A stretch of DNA of 64,000 bases from Marthasterias glacialis (Eukaryota > Echinodermata > Asteroidea > Forcipulatida > Asteriidae): contig OU452226.1 in assembly GCA_911728455.2 (NCBI GenBank), forward strand, positions 19,547,938-19,611,937, in the 5' to 3' direction. A program made the position numbers and the translations under genes. Shown here piece by piece: positions 42,405 through 55,033 of the stretch. Within the stretch, counting starts at the first letter, position 1, and every line of letters starts with the position of its first letter. Below the pieces are notes generated by a model that did no database searches, had not been told where the DNA came from, and worked only from the letters and a program-made list of their open reading frames with translations.

Positions 42405-42960
42405 TATTGACCCAATTGACCTGATGTCATCACCCACAATAAATCTTGGTTGCACTTTTTGGGGAGTCTGGTTCCCAGACTGTGTCTGTGTTAGACGATG
42501 AGGCTATGTACGAATTACTGGCTCCAATCGGCAGTGGCTATTGCCGGATCACTGATGAGTCCTATTCTTCAACAGTGTGGCTGTAGCCAATAGCCGTAGC
42601 CATAGCCGAAGTCGCTTGATTCTGACACAGCCTTAAGGCTGGTTTATAGTTCGTCGCGCGATGATAATCGCTCGACGCTGTGATCGCTGGACGCTGAGCC
42701 TTATCATTGCAGTCTATAGTCGCTGAGGCGTCAGCGTGGACTATAAACCGCGCCATGCATCAATTTTACTGTCGTGCGATCGTCGCGCGACCGACTATAA
42801 ACCAGCCTTTACTGTGCAGTGTGCATTTTAGGCGATCTAACATGATTAGACACGCACCATGTCTTTACACGCAATTTGACTCCCAAATGGCAGACCGTGG
42901 GCAGAGTGTTGCCGTATGTGACGTCATACAAAGGGTCTATGCAAAGGCTCACACAGGCTC
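42405..42960. repeat. Dispersed repeat with two MITEs inside
   Basis: The outer pieces match 19040-19250 (GACCCAATTGACCTGATG; GATTAGACACGCACCATG). The middle holds a MITE of the AGGCTGTGTC family (42501-42634) and directly after it a second MITE (42634-42811). Uninterrupted order is seen in the 19040 copy. Confidence 0.6.
42634..42811. mobile_element. MITE with TAAGGCTGGTTTATAGT ends
   Basis: TAAGGCTGGTTTATAGTTCG on the left and CGACTATAAACCAGCCTTTA on the right, with GTCGCGCGA / TCGCGCGAC inside the arms. CpG-rich compared with its surroundings. Confidence 0.8.
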
Positions 42961-43505
42961 ATTTTGATTATGTAGATACTTTGTCAAGTTCTACTTTTAT
43001 GGACTGTTAAAGATTTTTTTCTTGTCAATGACAGTGGTTAACTGTTACCAGTTGGTGAAATTTCACCATTTTGTGAATTTTTTTTATATTTATCTTTTTT
43101 GTTTTTACTCCAACAAATTCATATTCATCGATCTGGTTATATTTAAATTGTTATCAGTATATGACTGTATGAATGTTGTATGTTTTTTGTATTTTGGTTG
43201 TCTTCTTCCTGTAAATAAATTATAATATTATAATGTAATGATATTAACAAATATATATGATAAGGGATCAATGTAGTATACATATGTTGATCTAGAAGTG
43301 AATGACATTGAATGCACACTGTATGCATGATGCATGTTGCAACTGATGCTAAATGTAGAGGCCAAGCAAATTTTGCCCAGTGTCCATTCAAGTTTGACTG
43401 CAGTTGTAAAATATTCATTCATTCTGACATCTAAATCATACAAAACTGATCCACAAAATAGATCAATAACAAAATAAATATGAAGATTATATGTAGAATA
43501 GTAAA

Positions 43506-43716
43506 GCCATGTCACACGAGGCAGTTTACAGGCAACCAGTTCCAGGCAATCTCCAATAAGAAAAGTCATTTACATTTCAGTTTTCTCATTATTTTCTTGG
43601 GGATAGTAAGTTACAGCTTGAAGAATGTCTTATGTGCTACTGAAGTGTTCCTTTTGTGTGCAGTGCATTTGGTTGCCGCCAAGTTGCCTGTGAAAATTGC
43701 CCTGTGTGAAAAGGCC
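43506..43716. mobile_element. MITE with GTCACACGAGGCAGTTTACA ends
   Basis: Left arm TGTCACACGAGGCAGTTTAC then AGGCAACC; right arm GGTTGCCGCC, AAGTTGCCTGTG, AAAATTGCCCTGTGTGAAAA. Inverted repeats over about 35 bp. Confidence 0.65.
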
Positions 43717-44464
43717 CTTAGAGTGGAACATGCATTTAAATGACTGGGAATGTTCTATTTGTTTAGAAACCACATAACCAGCTAAAATGTGTACAATTTG
43801 TATGAAAAGCTTGGCAAGCAGATTTGTGTTTCGTTGCAATATTTTTACCGCTTTGTGAACTCGGCCCAGATCATCTCGATGTAATTATAGAGCACTGTTT
43901 CATTCAAACCTAGTATGGTTTTATTTGAATGCAGGACGTCATAAAATTTCAAATGCTTATTGTGTCTATCATTTCCTCAGAAAGGTGGATATTTTTAAAT
44001 AATCTTGTGCAATTTGGTTTGTAATGTAAATGTTCCTAGCAATCATTGACTGGCACTGGAAGGGATTGAGCCCGAAGGGATTGAACAATATTCACCACCA
44101 AAGGGATTGATAGTCTGCAGAAACAAACTTGAGGTTTGGAAAGAGAAAATTTGAAAAAAAGAACAAATTCAAGGATACCTAGTTTAGAATGCTCTTTAAC
44201 TAGGTCTGCCTTTCAGAAAGAACGCTTAAAAACCAACCAATGGATAAATCAAAGTTGTACCATATTTTAAAATCACATTGATTGTGACACAAAAGTTTAA
44301 ACTATCGTTTTGTAAATATGCTCATAGTTTAAACCCGCTTAATTATTTATTTGAATTGTTTAAACAAACAGAAAAAAAACACCAGTTTAAATGGGTGATG
44401 GTGTTTGTATTTTTTGGCACAACTTCATTCCAAACATTCAAAAAAAAATCATTAATGGACCGTA

Positions 44465-44640
44465 TGCTTTGACGTCATCACGCCGCCATTTTAGAGGTAA
44501 AACGATGAAACAATAGATAACGCACAGCTATATACGCGCGGCTCAGATGTGCCAATGAGCTACCTTCTTATGACCTCTACTAGACGAAGGCGCCCTACTC
44601 AAATGACGTCATGTGCGTAAGGTCTGTTTGAGGTTGATAC
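44465..44640 (+). promoter_or_regulatory. Possible CRE/YY1 promoter cluster
   Basis: Two full palindromic CRE sites, TGACGTCA at about 44470 and 44604, plus GCCGCCATTTTAGAGG (strong YY1-type) directly after the first, and CpG-rich sequence (TATACGCGCGGCTC). No known gene begins here. About 1.1 kb downstream is a good splice donor (AAGCTG followed by GTAAGT at about 45640). This would suit the start of a non-coding transcript. Confidence 0.35.
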
Positions 44641-46690
44641 AAAGTTGAATGGATAAGGTGCAAGTACAGTAGAACAAACTGCCGCACGTTATCTCCTGAA
44701 AACGCGAGAACTGAACAATCTGCTGGCAGTCTAGTCATTTTCTGAAGTAGGTTTCTCCGTAAGAGGTTTGGAAATACCTTTTTTCAAAAAGAATGTGCTG
44801 TTCCTCTTCATGTCTCCTAGTGTGCGGGCATAATATGTGACCCTTGAAGGAAAATTGTATCGATTACAGGGGCTGACCTAACATATACATGGTACAGACT
44901 GCAAAAGGCTTTCAAAATATTTAATAACAAGTTCTCTGATTTTTTTTCTCTCTGAAGGCGAAACAATCAGAAATCAGATTAAAAGTGGTAGAGTATCATG
45001 CCTGAATAATGTCAAAGATGCCAACGTTACATCAGCCAAAATATTCAGCTTTACATTTATTTCATATTGCTCTCCCTTTACGTTTATAATTTATTTCATT
45101 TTGATGATAACAAACACCCAGTCTGCAATGCACGAATAGAAAAAAACATAGGGCTAGGTATAGCATAATGTTCTTACAATACAACTGCTTGGATCCTTAA
45201 CATTTTATTAATAAACTTAAGATGAATTGACAATATCGGGTAAAAGCTCCTCATTTGTTTCTTTTCTTTTTAAGGTCAGGCTGACTTGGATAATATCGTT
45301 TTGTTTTAGCTTTACCGTGTTAAAAGTTCAACGTCACAGTAATGTTCTAAAGAGTGTGTTGCGTCACGCACAATGTTCGCTATGGAAAAAAAATAACATT
45401 CCATACGGTGCAAACATGCGCGCTGCATGCGTGCAGTCGAGACATTGAGATTGTCTACGGTGCCAATCGGTCAAACAAACCGATTTTAGTTTTTAAACTC
45501 TGCCCTCACGTCGACTTGAAACTAGTGTTATTTCACGAAAATAGCGGGGCTGAGATGACATTTTTTAGATTTAAAAACCGACAACTCGTTTGGAATTGGT
45601 CGTCGAATGTTCAGGAACCGGATTAAGCTACTTAAGCTGGTAAGTTTTGATAAATTTTTTGGAATTTTATGGAACACAAATTTCCCGCCCCATGTGCGAA
45701 TGCTTAACCAAATCTGGTTTTCTTGTTGTTGTTGTTTTTTTTTTTTTAATGCAGTTCCTCCATGATTACCACATTTCGAGGATTTCTTTCAGTTGCCTAC
45801 CTATCTTAAACTTCCCTTTCATGAAAAAAGGTTTTAAATGTAAAGGTTACACCAACAGCAAAAATATATGCAAATTGTTGCCCGTGTGGCGGCGCGTGAG
45901 AAATGTAAACTGGTAAACGTACCCGCGCTGTACATTCGATACAGGCCCTGGTGCACGGCAACTGTTTCTGAACCATGATCTGAACGAAAAGAAGACGCCA
46001 TTGCTCCTAAGATTTCCAATGCTCGCGAAACTAAGGTTTATCTCCAACGTTCTTTCGCTTTTTTTGGCAGTGTAGACAGAAGGCGGTAGCTTTACCCGTG
46101 AAAGGTATGTTGAAAATGAATTTTGTAGGGGAAACGTGCAAAATATTAACGAAATGGCAACCGTGGCATACTTTCATGACTTTACGTCTGCTATAGCACA
46201 TAGGACCTATTAAACGTTGAAAAATAGTGGTTGCTATTAAAATTAACCGTGAATAGTGGGCGGTGTTTTTGAAATATGCCACGCGGTGAATTTGTTGTTC
46301 TGGGCCAGGACTGAAGAACTGTGATGAATATCATTATCATACATGGCAAGAACTTAAGCTACTCTAATACTTGCAAAATAATTTAGGAAGGTTAACACAG
46401 AGGTTGTTCCCCCCACGTATTTGATTTTATAAAACTCATTGCAAAGTAAGGTTTGTCAAGTACCCTGTTTAGTCTTTTACACACAACCTTATTTTTAAGT
46501 GGTCTTATGGCTGTGTGCTCACCAAGCAGTTAATATGTGTATACTTCATATGTTTGGTAGATGTTATGACAGTCTATCATCGATTCTAAGAGTATTATTA
46601 ATGATCTGGTGAATCAATAGCCAGGTTTTGCTCCCTTTCTTAATAAATGGTTGTTGAGAAAGAAAGAAACGTGAGCAAAGTTGGTTGGAA
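44641..46690. other. No gene seen
   Basis: Between the CRE/YY1 cluster and the GAGTC-rich element I find no recognisable coding exon or RNA. The segment 45355-45640 is richer in CpG than its surroundings and ends in the splice-donor-like site noted above. Confidence 0.4.
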
Positions 46691-47310
46691 CTCATTTAAA
46701 TAGTCTATTTCGATTAGCGACTGCCCCACCTCACTAATCACTTGGATCGATTCCATTTCTGAGTCTTGAGTCACTTGGATCGAGTACGAGTCCGAGACTT
46801 GAGTCACTGAGGTTGAGACCGAGTTTCAAATCACTTTGGGTCGAGTCTAAAACCGAGTCACAAGTCACTTGGAATGAGTCCGAGTCCGAGCCCGAGTCAC
46901 TTGTATTTTTATATACTTGTATAAATCATTACAAAAACAATGAATCTATTAAAATAGTAGTTAAATGGATCAATTGATTTAGATGATAGCACACTTTTCA
47001 GAACCCAAATTAAGAACTACTATTGAACACTGTCCAATGTTTTATTTGGTGTAAGGCCTGCTGGTATGGAAACTTGCTTCGGTATATATGCCATACATTT
47101 TTCCTCACCATGGGTAATCGGAAAATGAATATTTATAATTATGTGTTCAATATCATTTTCATTAGGGTCAAGTACTAGTCATGATAGTGGAGTCACTTGT
47201 AAAAGTTTCACCAATGTAGCTTGAATCAAGTCCAAGTCACCCAAATCGTGACCTTGTCTGACTCAAGTCTTAGTCCTAGGACTCATGTCATACAACACTA
47301 CATTTTAGAA
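46690..47310. mobile_element. Element with GAGTC-repeat inverted ends
   Basis: The left end has many GAGTC(C/A)(G/C)AGT units (GAGTCACTTGGATCGAGTAC). The right end, 47160-47310, has the reverse reading (CAAGTCCAAGTCACC, GACTCAAGTCTTAGTCC). About 230 bp of AT-rich sequence separates them. A related GACTC-rich patch is at 52640-52710. Confidence 0.5.
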
Positions 47311-48149
47311 ATTGTTTATTCTCAAAAATATAGCCTTTTTACTTGTCATTGCTATGGAGAAAAAAAAAGTTCCTGAAAAATTGCAACTTTTGTTTCTAAA
47401 GGACTAATCAAACATAGTTGCATAGTCATTACATGGAATCATATCTTATTTTTTAGCCCATGTGTTAGCTGGTTAGGGTTGTGTGGATTGTTGTTCTTCA
47501 GTTTTTCCCTCCCTAATATGTTTTTCCTGGTAAAATGCCGGGCATGTAAATGTACACATAACTGTGTGTTTACATAACATGACTCTTTTGTTCAAATGCT
47601 CAGTTTATTAATTTCTTTTGCCACCTTCCTTTGCCAATTTATCTACATGGGGAAAACCAGTAAGTTGCACAATTGTAACAAAGCTCCACACTAGGATTGA
47701 AATTAAAAATGTCACTATTCATTCATACTCAGAAAATGTTGAGGTCAACCCATTTGCAGTTATAGTTTTAGAACTCAAGATGAGAACTGCAACATTTCAA
47801 TTTAATGGAACTTGCCACAGAAGCTGAGAAGTTCACACAACAAAGATTATTCTGGTGACAATGTATTTCGTCCCATACCCGGTAAAAGGACATAACGACA
47901 ATGGCATTATCAAATGATGTGAAAATATGTGTTTCAAGAAAACTGAGTGGAAATGTTTGATCAATGTTTTATCATTCCTTATGCAAAGACATTGGCTCCA
48001 CTCTTAGCAAAATTACTCTAGTGATGGCTTTATCTCATTGCCACCAACAGTGCTTTCTATACCATGCCCGATATGTGGCAGAGGGAGGCCCCCAAATGTT
48101 CCCATTCTCTAACACACTCTTCCCCTCTTGTACAGAAGCACCCCCCCTA
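47311..48149. other. No gene seen
   Basis: AT-rich spacer before array 1. Short ORFs only, no motif recognised. Confidence 0.4.
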
Positions 48150-51100
48150 AAATCCTTCCCTCAACAATGAAGTTACTTTATCAGTGGAAATGTGCTGTTC
48201 TCAATAGCTCATGAAAAGAACCGTTTGTAGATGACTGATGAAAAAGATGCAAACAAGCTGGATGCTGAGGATCTTGGCAGAGGGTGACGTGCTGATTACC
48301 TCTCCCAACAACAATGAAGTTGCTTTATAAGTGGAAAAATGCTGTTCTCAATAGCTCATAAGAAGAAGTGTTTGTAAATGCAAAAAGCCAGATGCTGAGG
48401 ATCTTGGCTTAGGGTGAAGTGCTGGTAACCTCTCCCCTCAACAATGAAGTTACTTTTTCAGTGGAAATTTGCTGTTCTCACTAGCTCAGGAGAAGAACCG
48501 CTTGTAAATGACTAGTGACAAATAAGAAGTGAAAAAGCCAGATGCTGAGGATCTTGGCTAAGGGTGATGTGCTAGTAACCTCTCCCCTAACAATGAAGGT
48601 TTTTGCTGATGGTAATTTGCTGTTCTCACTAGCTCATGAGAAGAACCATTTGTAAATGACTGATGATGAATAAGATGCAAAGAAACAAGATTTATTTTTA
48701 TTTTTATTTTGTTTTATTTTATTTGGCTGAGGGTGATGTGCTGGTAACCTCTCCCCTAAACAATGAAGATACTATATCAATGGAAGTTTGCTGTCCTCAA
48801 TCGCTCAGGAGAAGAACCGTTTGTAAATGATTGATGAAGAATAAGATGCAAACGAGCCAGATGCTGAGGATCTTGGCTGAGGGTGATGTGCTTGGTAACC
48901 TCTCCCCTCAACAATGAAGTTACTTTATCAGTTAAAATCTGCTGTCCTCAATAGCTCACGAGAGGAACCACTTGTAAAAGATTGATGAAAAAGATGCAAA
49001 AAACCAGATGCTGGGGATCTTGGCTGAGGGTGATGTGCTGGTAACCTCTCCCCTCAGCAACAATGAAGATACTTTATCAGTGGAAATTTGCTGTTCTCAC
49101 CAGCTCACAAGAGGAACCACTTGTAAATGACTGATGAATAATAAGATGCAAACAAGCCAGATGCTGAGGATCTTGGCTAAGGGTGATGTGCTGGTAACCT
49201 CTCCCCTCAACAATGAAGTTACTTTATCAGTGGAAATTTGCTGTTCTCACTAGCTCAGGAGAAGAACCACTTGTAAATGACTGATGGCGAAAAGATGCAA
49301 AAAAGCCAGATGCTGAGGATCTTGGCTAAGGGTGATGTGCTGGTAACCTCTCCCCTCAACAATGAAGTTACTTTTTCAGTGGAAATTTGCTGGTCTCACT
49401 AGCTCAGGAGAAGAACCGCTTGTAAATGACTGATGGCGAAAAGATGCAAAAAAGCCAGATGCTGAGGATCTTGGCTGAGGGTGATGTGCTGGTAACCTCT
49501 CCCCTCAACAATGAAGATACTATATCAATGGAAATTTGCTGTTCTCAATAGCTCACAAGAGGAGCTGCTTGTAAATGACTGATGACGAATAAGATGTAAA
49601 AAAGTCAGATGCTAAGCATCTTGGCTAAGGATGATGTGCAGGCAACCTCTCCCCACAATAATGAAGTTACTTTATTCGGAATTTTGCTGCCCTCAATAGC
49701 TCATGAGAAGAACAGTTTGTAAATGACTAGTGACAAATAAGGAGTGAAAAAGCCAGATGCTGAGGATCTTGGCTAAGGGTGATATGCTGGTAACCTCTCC
49801 CCTAACAATGAAGGTTTTTGCTGGTGGTAATTTGCTGTTCTCACTAGCTCATGAGAAGAACCATTTGTAAATGACTGATGGCGAAGAAGATGCGAAAAGC
49901 CAGATGCTGAGGATCTTGGCTAAGGGTGATGTGCTGGTAACCTCTCCCCTCAACAATGAAGTTACTTTTTCAGTGGAAATTTGCTGTTCTCACTAGCTCA
50001 GGAGAAGAACCGCTTGTAAATGACTGATGACAAATAAGAAGTGAAAAAGCCAGATGCTGAGGATCTTGGCTAAGGGTGATGTGCTAGTAACCTCTCCCCT
50101 AACAATGAAGGATTTTGCTGATGGTAATTTGCTGTTCTCACTAGCTCATGAGAAGAACCATTTGTAAATGACTGATGACGAAGAAGATGCAAAAATCCAG
50201 ATGCTGAGGATCTTAGCTTAGGGTGAAGTGCTGGTAACCTCTCCCCTCAACAATGAAGTTACTTTATCAGTGGAAATTTGCTGTTTTCACTAGCTCATGA
50301 GAAGAACCGCTTGTAAATGACTGATGACGAAGAAGATGCGAAAAGCCAGATGCTGAAGATCTTGGCTAAGGGTGATGTGCTGGTAACCTCTCCCCTAACA
50401 ATGAAGTTACTTTATCAGTTAAAATCTGCTGTCCTCAATAGCTCACGAGAGGAACCGCTTGTAAAAGATTGATGAAAAAGATGCAAAAAACCAGATGCTG
50501 GGGATCTTGGCTGAGGGTGATGTGCTGGTAACCTCTCCCCTCAGCAACAATGAAGATACTTTATCCGTGGAAATTTGCTGTTCTCACCAGCTCACAAGAG
50601 GAACCACTTGTAAATGACTGATGAAGAATAAGATGCAAACAAGCCAGATGCTGAGGATCTTGGCTGAGGGTGATGTGCTGGTAACCTCTCCCCTCAACAA
50701 TGAAGTTACTTTATCAGTGGAAATTTGCTGTTCTCACTAGCTCAGGAGAAGAACCGCTTGTAAATGACTGATGGCGAAAAGATGCAAAAAAGCCAGATGC
50801 TGAGGATCTTGGCTGAGGGTGATGTGCTGGTAACCTCTCCCCTCAACAATGAAGTTACTTTATCCGTGGAAATTTGCTGTTCTCAGTAGCTCACGAGAGG
50901 AACTGCTTGTAAATGACTGATGACGAAGAAGATGCAAAAAAAGTCAGATGCTGAAGATCTTGGCTAAGGGTGATGTGCTGGTAACCTCTCCCCACAACAA
51001 TGAAGTTACTTTATCCGTGGAAATTTGCCTTTCTCACTAGCTCAGGAGAAGAACCGCTTGTAAATGATTGATGGCGAAAAGATGCAAAAAAGCCAGATGC

Positions 51101-51160
51101 TGAGGATCTTGGCTTATGGTGATTTGCTGGTAACCTCTACCCTCATAACTTTATCATTGG
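48150..51160 (+). repeat. Satellite array 1, about 20 units of roughly 149 bp
   Basis: Unit starts (CCAGATGCTG) are at about 48388, 48538, 48857, 49003, 49157, 49306, 49455, 49604 and 49753, and so on to about 51100. The spacing is 146-154 bp and most often 149. Each unit has a core of about 50 bp (CCAGATGCTGAGGATCTTGG to GTGCTGGTAACCTCTCC) and a linker of about 100 bp (CAACAATGAAGTTACTTTAT, GCTGTTCTCACTAGCTCA, GAAGAACCGCTTGTAAATGA). One unit near 48690 has its core replaced by a T-rich tract. Units differ by 5-15%, so the array is not very young. No frame stays open through it. Confidence 0.92.
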
Positions 51161-52290
51161 TTTTCACCCATCACTTTTTATTAGGTTGATGTATAAAAAT
51201 GATCAAGAATACTGCCAGATACATGCTGAGCACTGGCTGAGGGCCTGAAAGCACTGAGGAATTATAAGAATAATGATTCTCTCTATGAACATTTTGTTAA
51301 ACACGTAAACAAACTTATCAAGAAATAGGCAAACAAATTAATAGTGTAAACTAATAAAAAATAGAGAGCGAGATCTTCTTGATTGAGAGTGCTGGGGATC
51401 CTCCTTGCAATAGTTCATTACTGTAGCTGTTATCAAAAGACACATCAACCATTTATAATAGATGTTTTGCATTAGGGATAACGAAGAATTTGATGTGAAC
51501 AAGATACACTCCATCAGCAAGATGCTTTATTTGGACCTTGGCAGAGGTTGAAAGCTGGTAATCTCTTCCATAAAGAAATAAAAGACAGCTTGGACCAAAT
51601 ACTATGAATCCTGACTGAACAGAGAAATAATGGTAACTTAGCAGCCACTGTTCTGTTTGGTTGTTCCAATGTTTCAACAGTAATTTTTGGATGGGTGAGT
51701 TCAATATTAATGAGACAAAATGTGAGATTTGGCAATGTCTCACAAAAAGTTACGAACGAATCCATATCGGATTTCCTGTACCAGTGTTTTCCCCCATAAG
51801 TAGGACCCAAATCTGCTTAGAGTTCCTGTATAACACACCTCAGGCCTCTCCAGCCAATAATATTGACGCAACTAACAAAAAGCCAGCGTGACCTGAGTAA
51901 CCGATCGTAAACGCATCCCAGCAAGTAATGGCAGAAAACACTGGTACTGTACGAAACATATGGAATTGAACTAAAGTGGATTGGTTTTTGGAAGCAATAA
52001 TTGAAATGTTATCATTAGAGCTTATTTTACTTAAATGTATTGCCTGAAGTCATGTTAACCACTCTTTTTTCTGTACCCTGTACACACAATAGCAGAAATT
52101 TAGAATCAGAAAAGCTAAAAAAAAAAACAGACAGTGTATAAGATGATGATTGTCAATGTGTCTGCATGCTGATGATTTTAGACCAAAGGTGGAAGCGGTA
52201 AACCAGCTTCGGGGCTTGCTATGCCGTTTTTTTCCTTAAATTGTTACCACATATTTACATGATTTAAAAAGCTGTTTTGCCTTCGCTTTT
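51161..52290. other. Degenerate array remnants, otherwise no gene
   Basis: Core-like traces are at 51210-51260 and 51510-51580 (CTTGGCAGAGGTTG, GCTGGTAATCTCTTCC). They suggest the array once reached further right. The rest is AT-rich and featureless to me. Confidence 0.45.
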
Positions 52291-52294
52291 TTAG

Positions 52295-53670
52295 CGAGAC
52301 ACACTCTTCTACACGCAGCCACAGAGAAGGTTCCTCTGCCACCACCTACAGTTTGGGCTATAGTCAAGCTGAAACCTGCATGCCATGCATGGAGTGCTGA
52401 AAAGGTACATTGTCAACACTTTTGTTTGTTTGGAAAAAAAATAAATAAGTAATAAGTAAAAAAATTAACGTGAAGTAGGTCTTATCGTACTGTTCATTAA
52501 ACAATTGGAGAGGTAAACTTTAATCTGATTTTGTTGATTCCACGCAGAAATTCAGCTGGGGAGTCACTTTACCAAGACATGATATCTACATCTGGAGACT
52601 TGTAATGCTCTCGTGTGGTAGGAACCAGTGCTAAAAGACTTGAGATTGGTCTCGGACTCCAAGGGGAGGACTCTGACTCGGACAACAGGGACTTGGCTGA
52701 CGGGACTCAAATACAATACTGGTTGGTAAAGGCACCCCCCCCATCACCTTAATACCAAATGCACAAAATTGAAAACAAAATAGGCAAATGAAAATTGATG
52801 TTAGTTTCTCGTCAACCCAAAATGGATGAGGGAATTTGTCTTTACTCATTATTCATTGTTTTTCACCCTTATCAAAATGCATGCCTGTTTTACATTCCTG
52901 TAGCTAGGCCTGATCCCATTTCTGTTTATCCCTAGCTGGTTTTATTAGCCCAATTTTCAGACTCTGTCTGAAATAAGGATATGTCTAAAACAAAATTCTC
53001 ATCTGACTTTTACAGGGATTCAAAAAAAGTTCCATGAACTATCAGCCTTCATAGGCTGCAACAAATAATTGACTTTACTGGGGAAAGAGTTAATTCCTCA
53101 TGAGTTTTACTTTCGAGTTTTTAAACAGTTGCCGCAGGGATTCTTGTTTCACCACCCAACCTGGTCAAATCGGCTGGAAATCAGAGCTAGCGTTTAACAT
53201 GTTATTTTCAATCTTTAGTTTGAATCTAACTAGGTCTCTTGGGACTAAACTGCCACACATTTGAAGTTCTTTACTCAGGTGAGACAAACCCTCTAAGAGG
53301 GGAAGATCAGAAGAGACCCTAGTTCTAAAAGAAAAGGAAAAAAGTTCAAGTACTTTTTGTTTTCATAAAGCTAGCCCATTGTTGCCCCTTTTGAATCTGC
53401 TCTTGGCTATATAACCAAATGAACATAAGGGCAACTGAACATTCAGTACAACAGTTCATTGAGTTGATGCTGACTGTTTTTATTGTCAAATTGTTAATCT
53501 TTTACAGATGGCATGGGACTGGTTTGCAGAAACCACTGGAAGAGAAGCCTGATGAGTTCTTCTACATGGAGCATCTGTTGACCTCGGATCAAGAAAAAGG
53601 AGCATCAACACATCTGTCAGTAGACATCAGAACTATATCATCATGGAGATTGATGAATTTATGAAAAACT
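52295..53670 (+). ncRNA. Possible spliced transcript of unknown function
   Basis: Three stretches have good splice borders: 52295-52404 (T-rich tract then TTTTTTAG, donor AAAAG/GTACAT), 52548-52617 (CCACGCAG acceptor, donor GTG/GTAGGA), and one from 53508 (CTTTTACAG acceptor, end undefined). No frame joins them into a protein I can recognise. They could be exons of a long non-coding RNA starting near 44.5 kb, or chance. Confidence 0.2.
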
Positions 53671-54503
53671 GCATTTCCGTCAACAAGCACAAACAATGAA
53701 CATCTCTTCAATGTCACCGTTGTGTTATTGGACCATTAAAATCTATGGCATCAGACAGTAGAACTTTACCTCAACTATGCAATTACCTGAAGAACATTGG
53801 AAAACCTTTTTTTTCATTAGCCACAAGCGCAGAGCATGGACGTTTCCATGCAGATTTTGAATTTTAAAGATCGTTCCAGCCAAATTTGATAGGTCTATAC
53901 AATGTATGACCACGCTGAAATCAAGAACAAGAGTGTCTTTGGCTTGGATTTGATGAGGAAAAACTGCCACCTATGAACATTGATGATGTTCAACAATACT
54001 TGTGGGTTTAATTTTAGTGTTTAATTAACCCTGCATAATGCCATGAGACTGTTTTGATTAGTATGTTTGTAAACAAATGTTGTGTACTCCACCAAAAATG
54101 TTGTCAAAAATTCCAAGTTCCCTATTGAGACCTAGCCCAACAATAGCATGGCAATGTCAAATTACCTTTGATTGATTCTTTGACTGAACACATTTAATCA
54201 ATCCCTCTCTAGGACCTCTCATAGGCCTTGTACAGCAAATATCTTAGACAGGGGGCTAATAGCCACTCCTGGCTGAAATCAATCATGTCTTCCAGATGGC
54301 TTGATGGCTTGAAATTTCTTTTATTATGTCTAAAGGGTTTGTATCTGATGGTTGAGACCATTTGGAAGGGATTGTGTTCACCCCCAAGAAAATGTTGCAC
54401 CCTCTATTATAAAACGTACTGTTCAAAACGGTCTGACGGTGTAGTGTGTTCGCAGATTGCTTGGCATGGTAAACAGAGGGTGTTGGTTTGTAATAGAAGT
54501 GTA

Positions 54504-54825
54504 AATTCGTCACCATTTTCACGAACAGCCACTTATCTTTAAATCCCATGTTGAAAGAGGCGATTTTTTGTTTTCACGAACAGCCACTTATCTTTAATTA
54601 ATATTTAATCATATTTTAGCATTTCTCCATATAAAAAATACGATTCTATAGGTACTATTATTTACTTGAGTATCGTTTAACATCGCATTGATGAAAAATA
54701 GTACTTATTTTATTCTGTGGAATGACGTTTTAAACGCAAACAAAACTTCAACGTTGATAAACTCAAAAACGAATATTCTCGCGCACATAAAGATAAGTGG
54801 CTGTTTGTGAAAACGGTGACGAATT
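54504..54825. mobile_element. 322-bp MITE with 38-bp inverted ends
   Basis: AATTCGTCACCATTTTCACG begins the left end and CGTGAC-type complement (GTGAAAACGGTGACGAATT) closes the right. The inner piece TTTTCACGAACAGCCACTTA occurs twice on the left (54527 and 54572), so that end is duplicated. No ORF. Confidence 0.85.
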
Positions 54826-55033
54826 GTGCCATACAAAAAGGTTAGGCAACTCTTTTGTGGCTTACATCAGCAGATAATTTTAAGGTTCCAACACTATAAA
54901 ACATTCTATACTGCCATTGAGAGGAAATATTGGGTATGGAATGTCTGAATGATGATACTGTTTCAATAAGATCCTTATGCTGAGGACACAAATATTATGT
55001 ATTGGAAGCAACTTGGCCATCAGGAACAGTTCT

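Noticed and set aside
48150..51160. Hammerhead-ribozyme-like words in array 1 (CTGATGA, then GAAA, then the GCCA...TGGC stem)
   Set aside because: The order matches the hammerhead core in some units, and the stem after GAAA fits stem III. But stem II between CTGATGA and GAAA does not pair, stem I does not form, the cleavage position is often G, and many units lack CTGATGA or GAAA.
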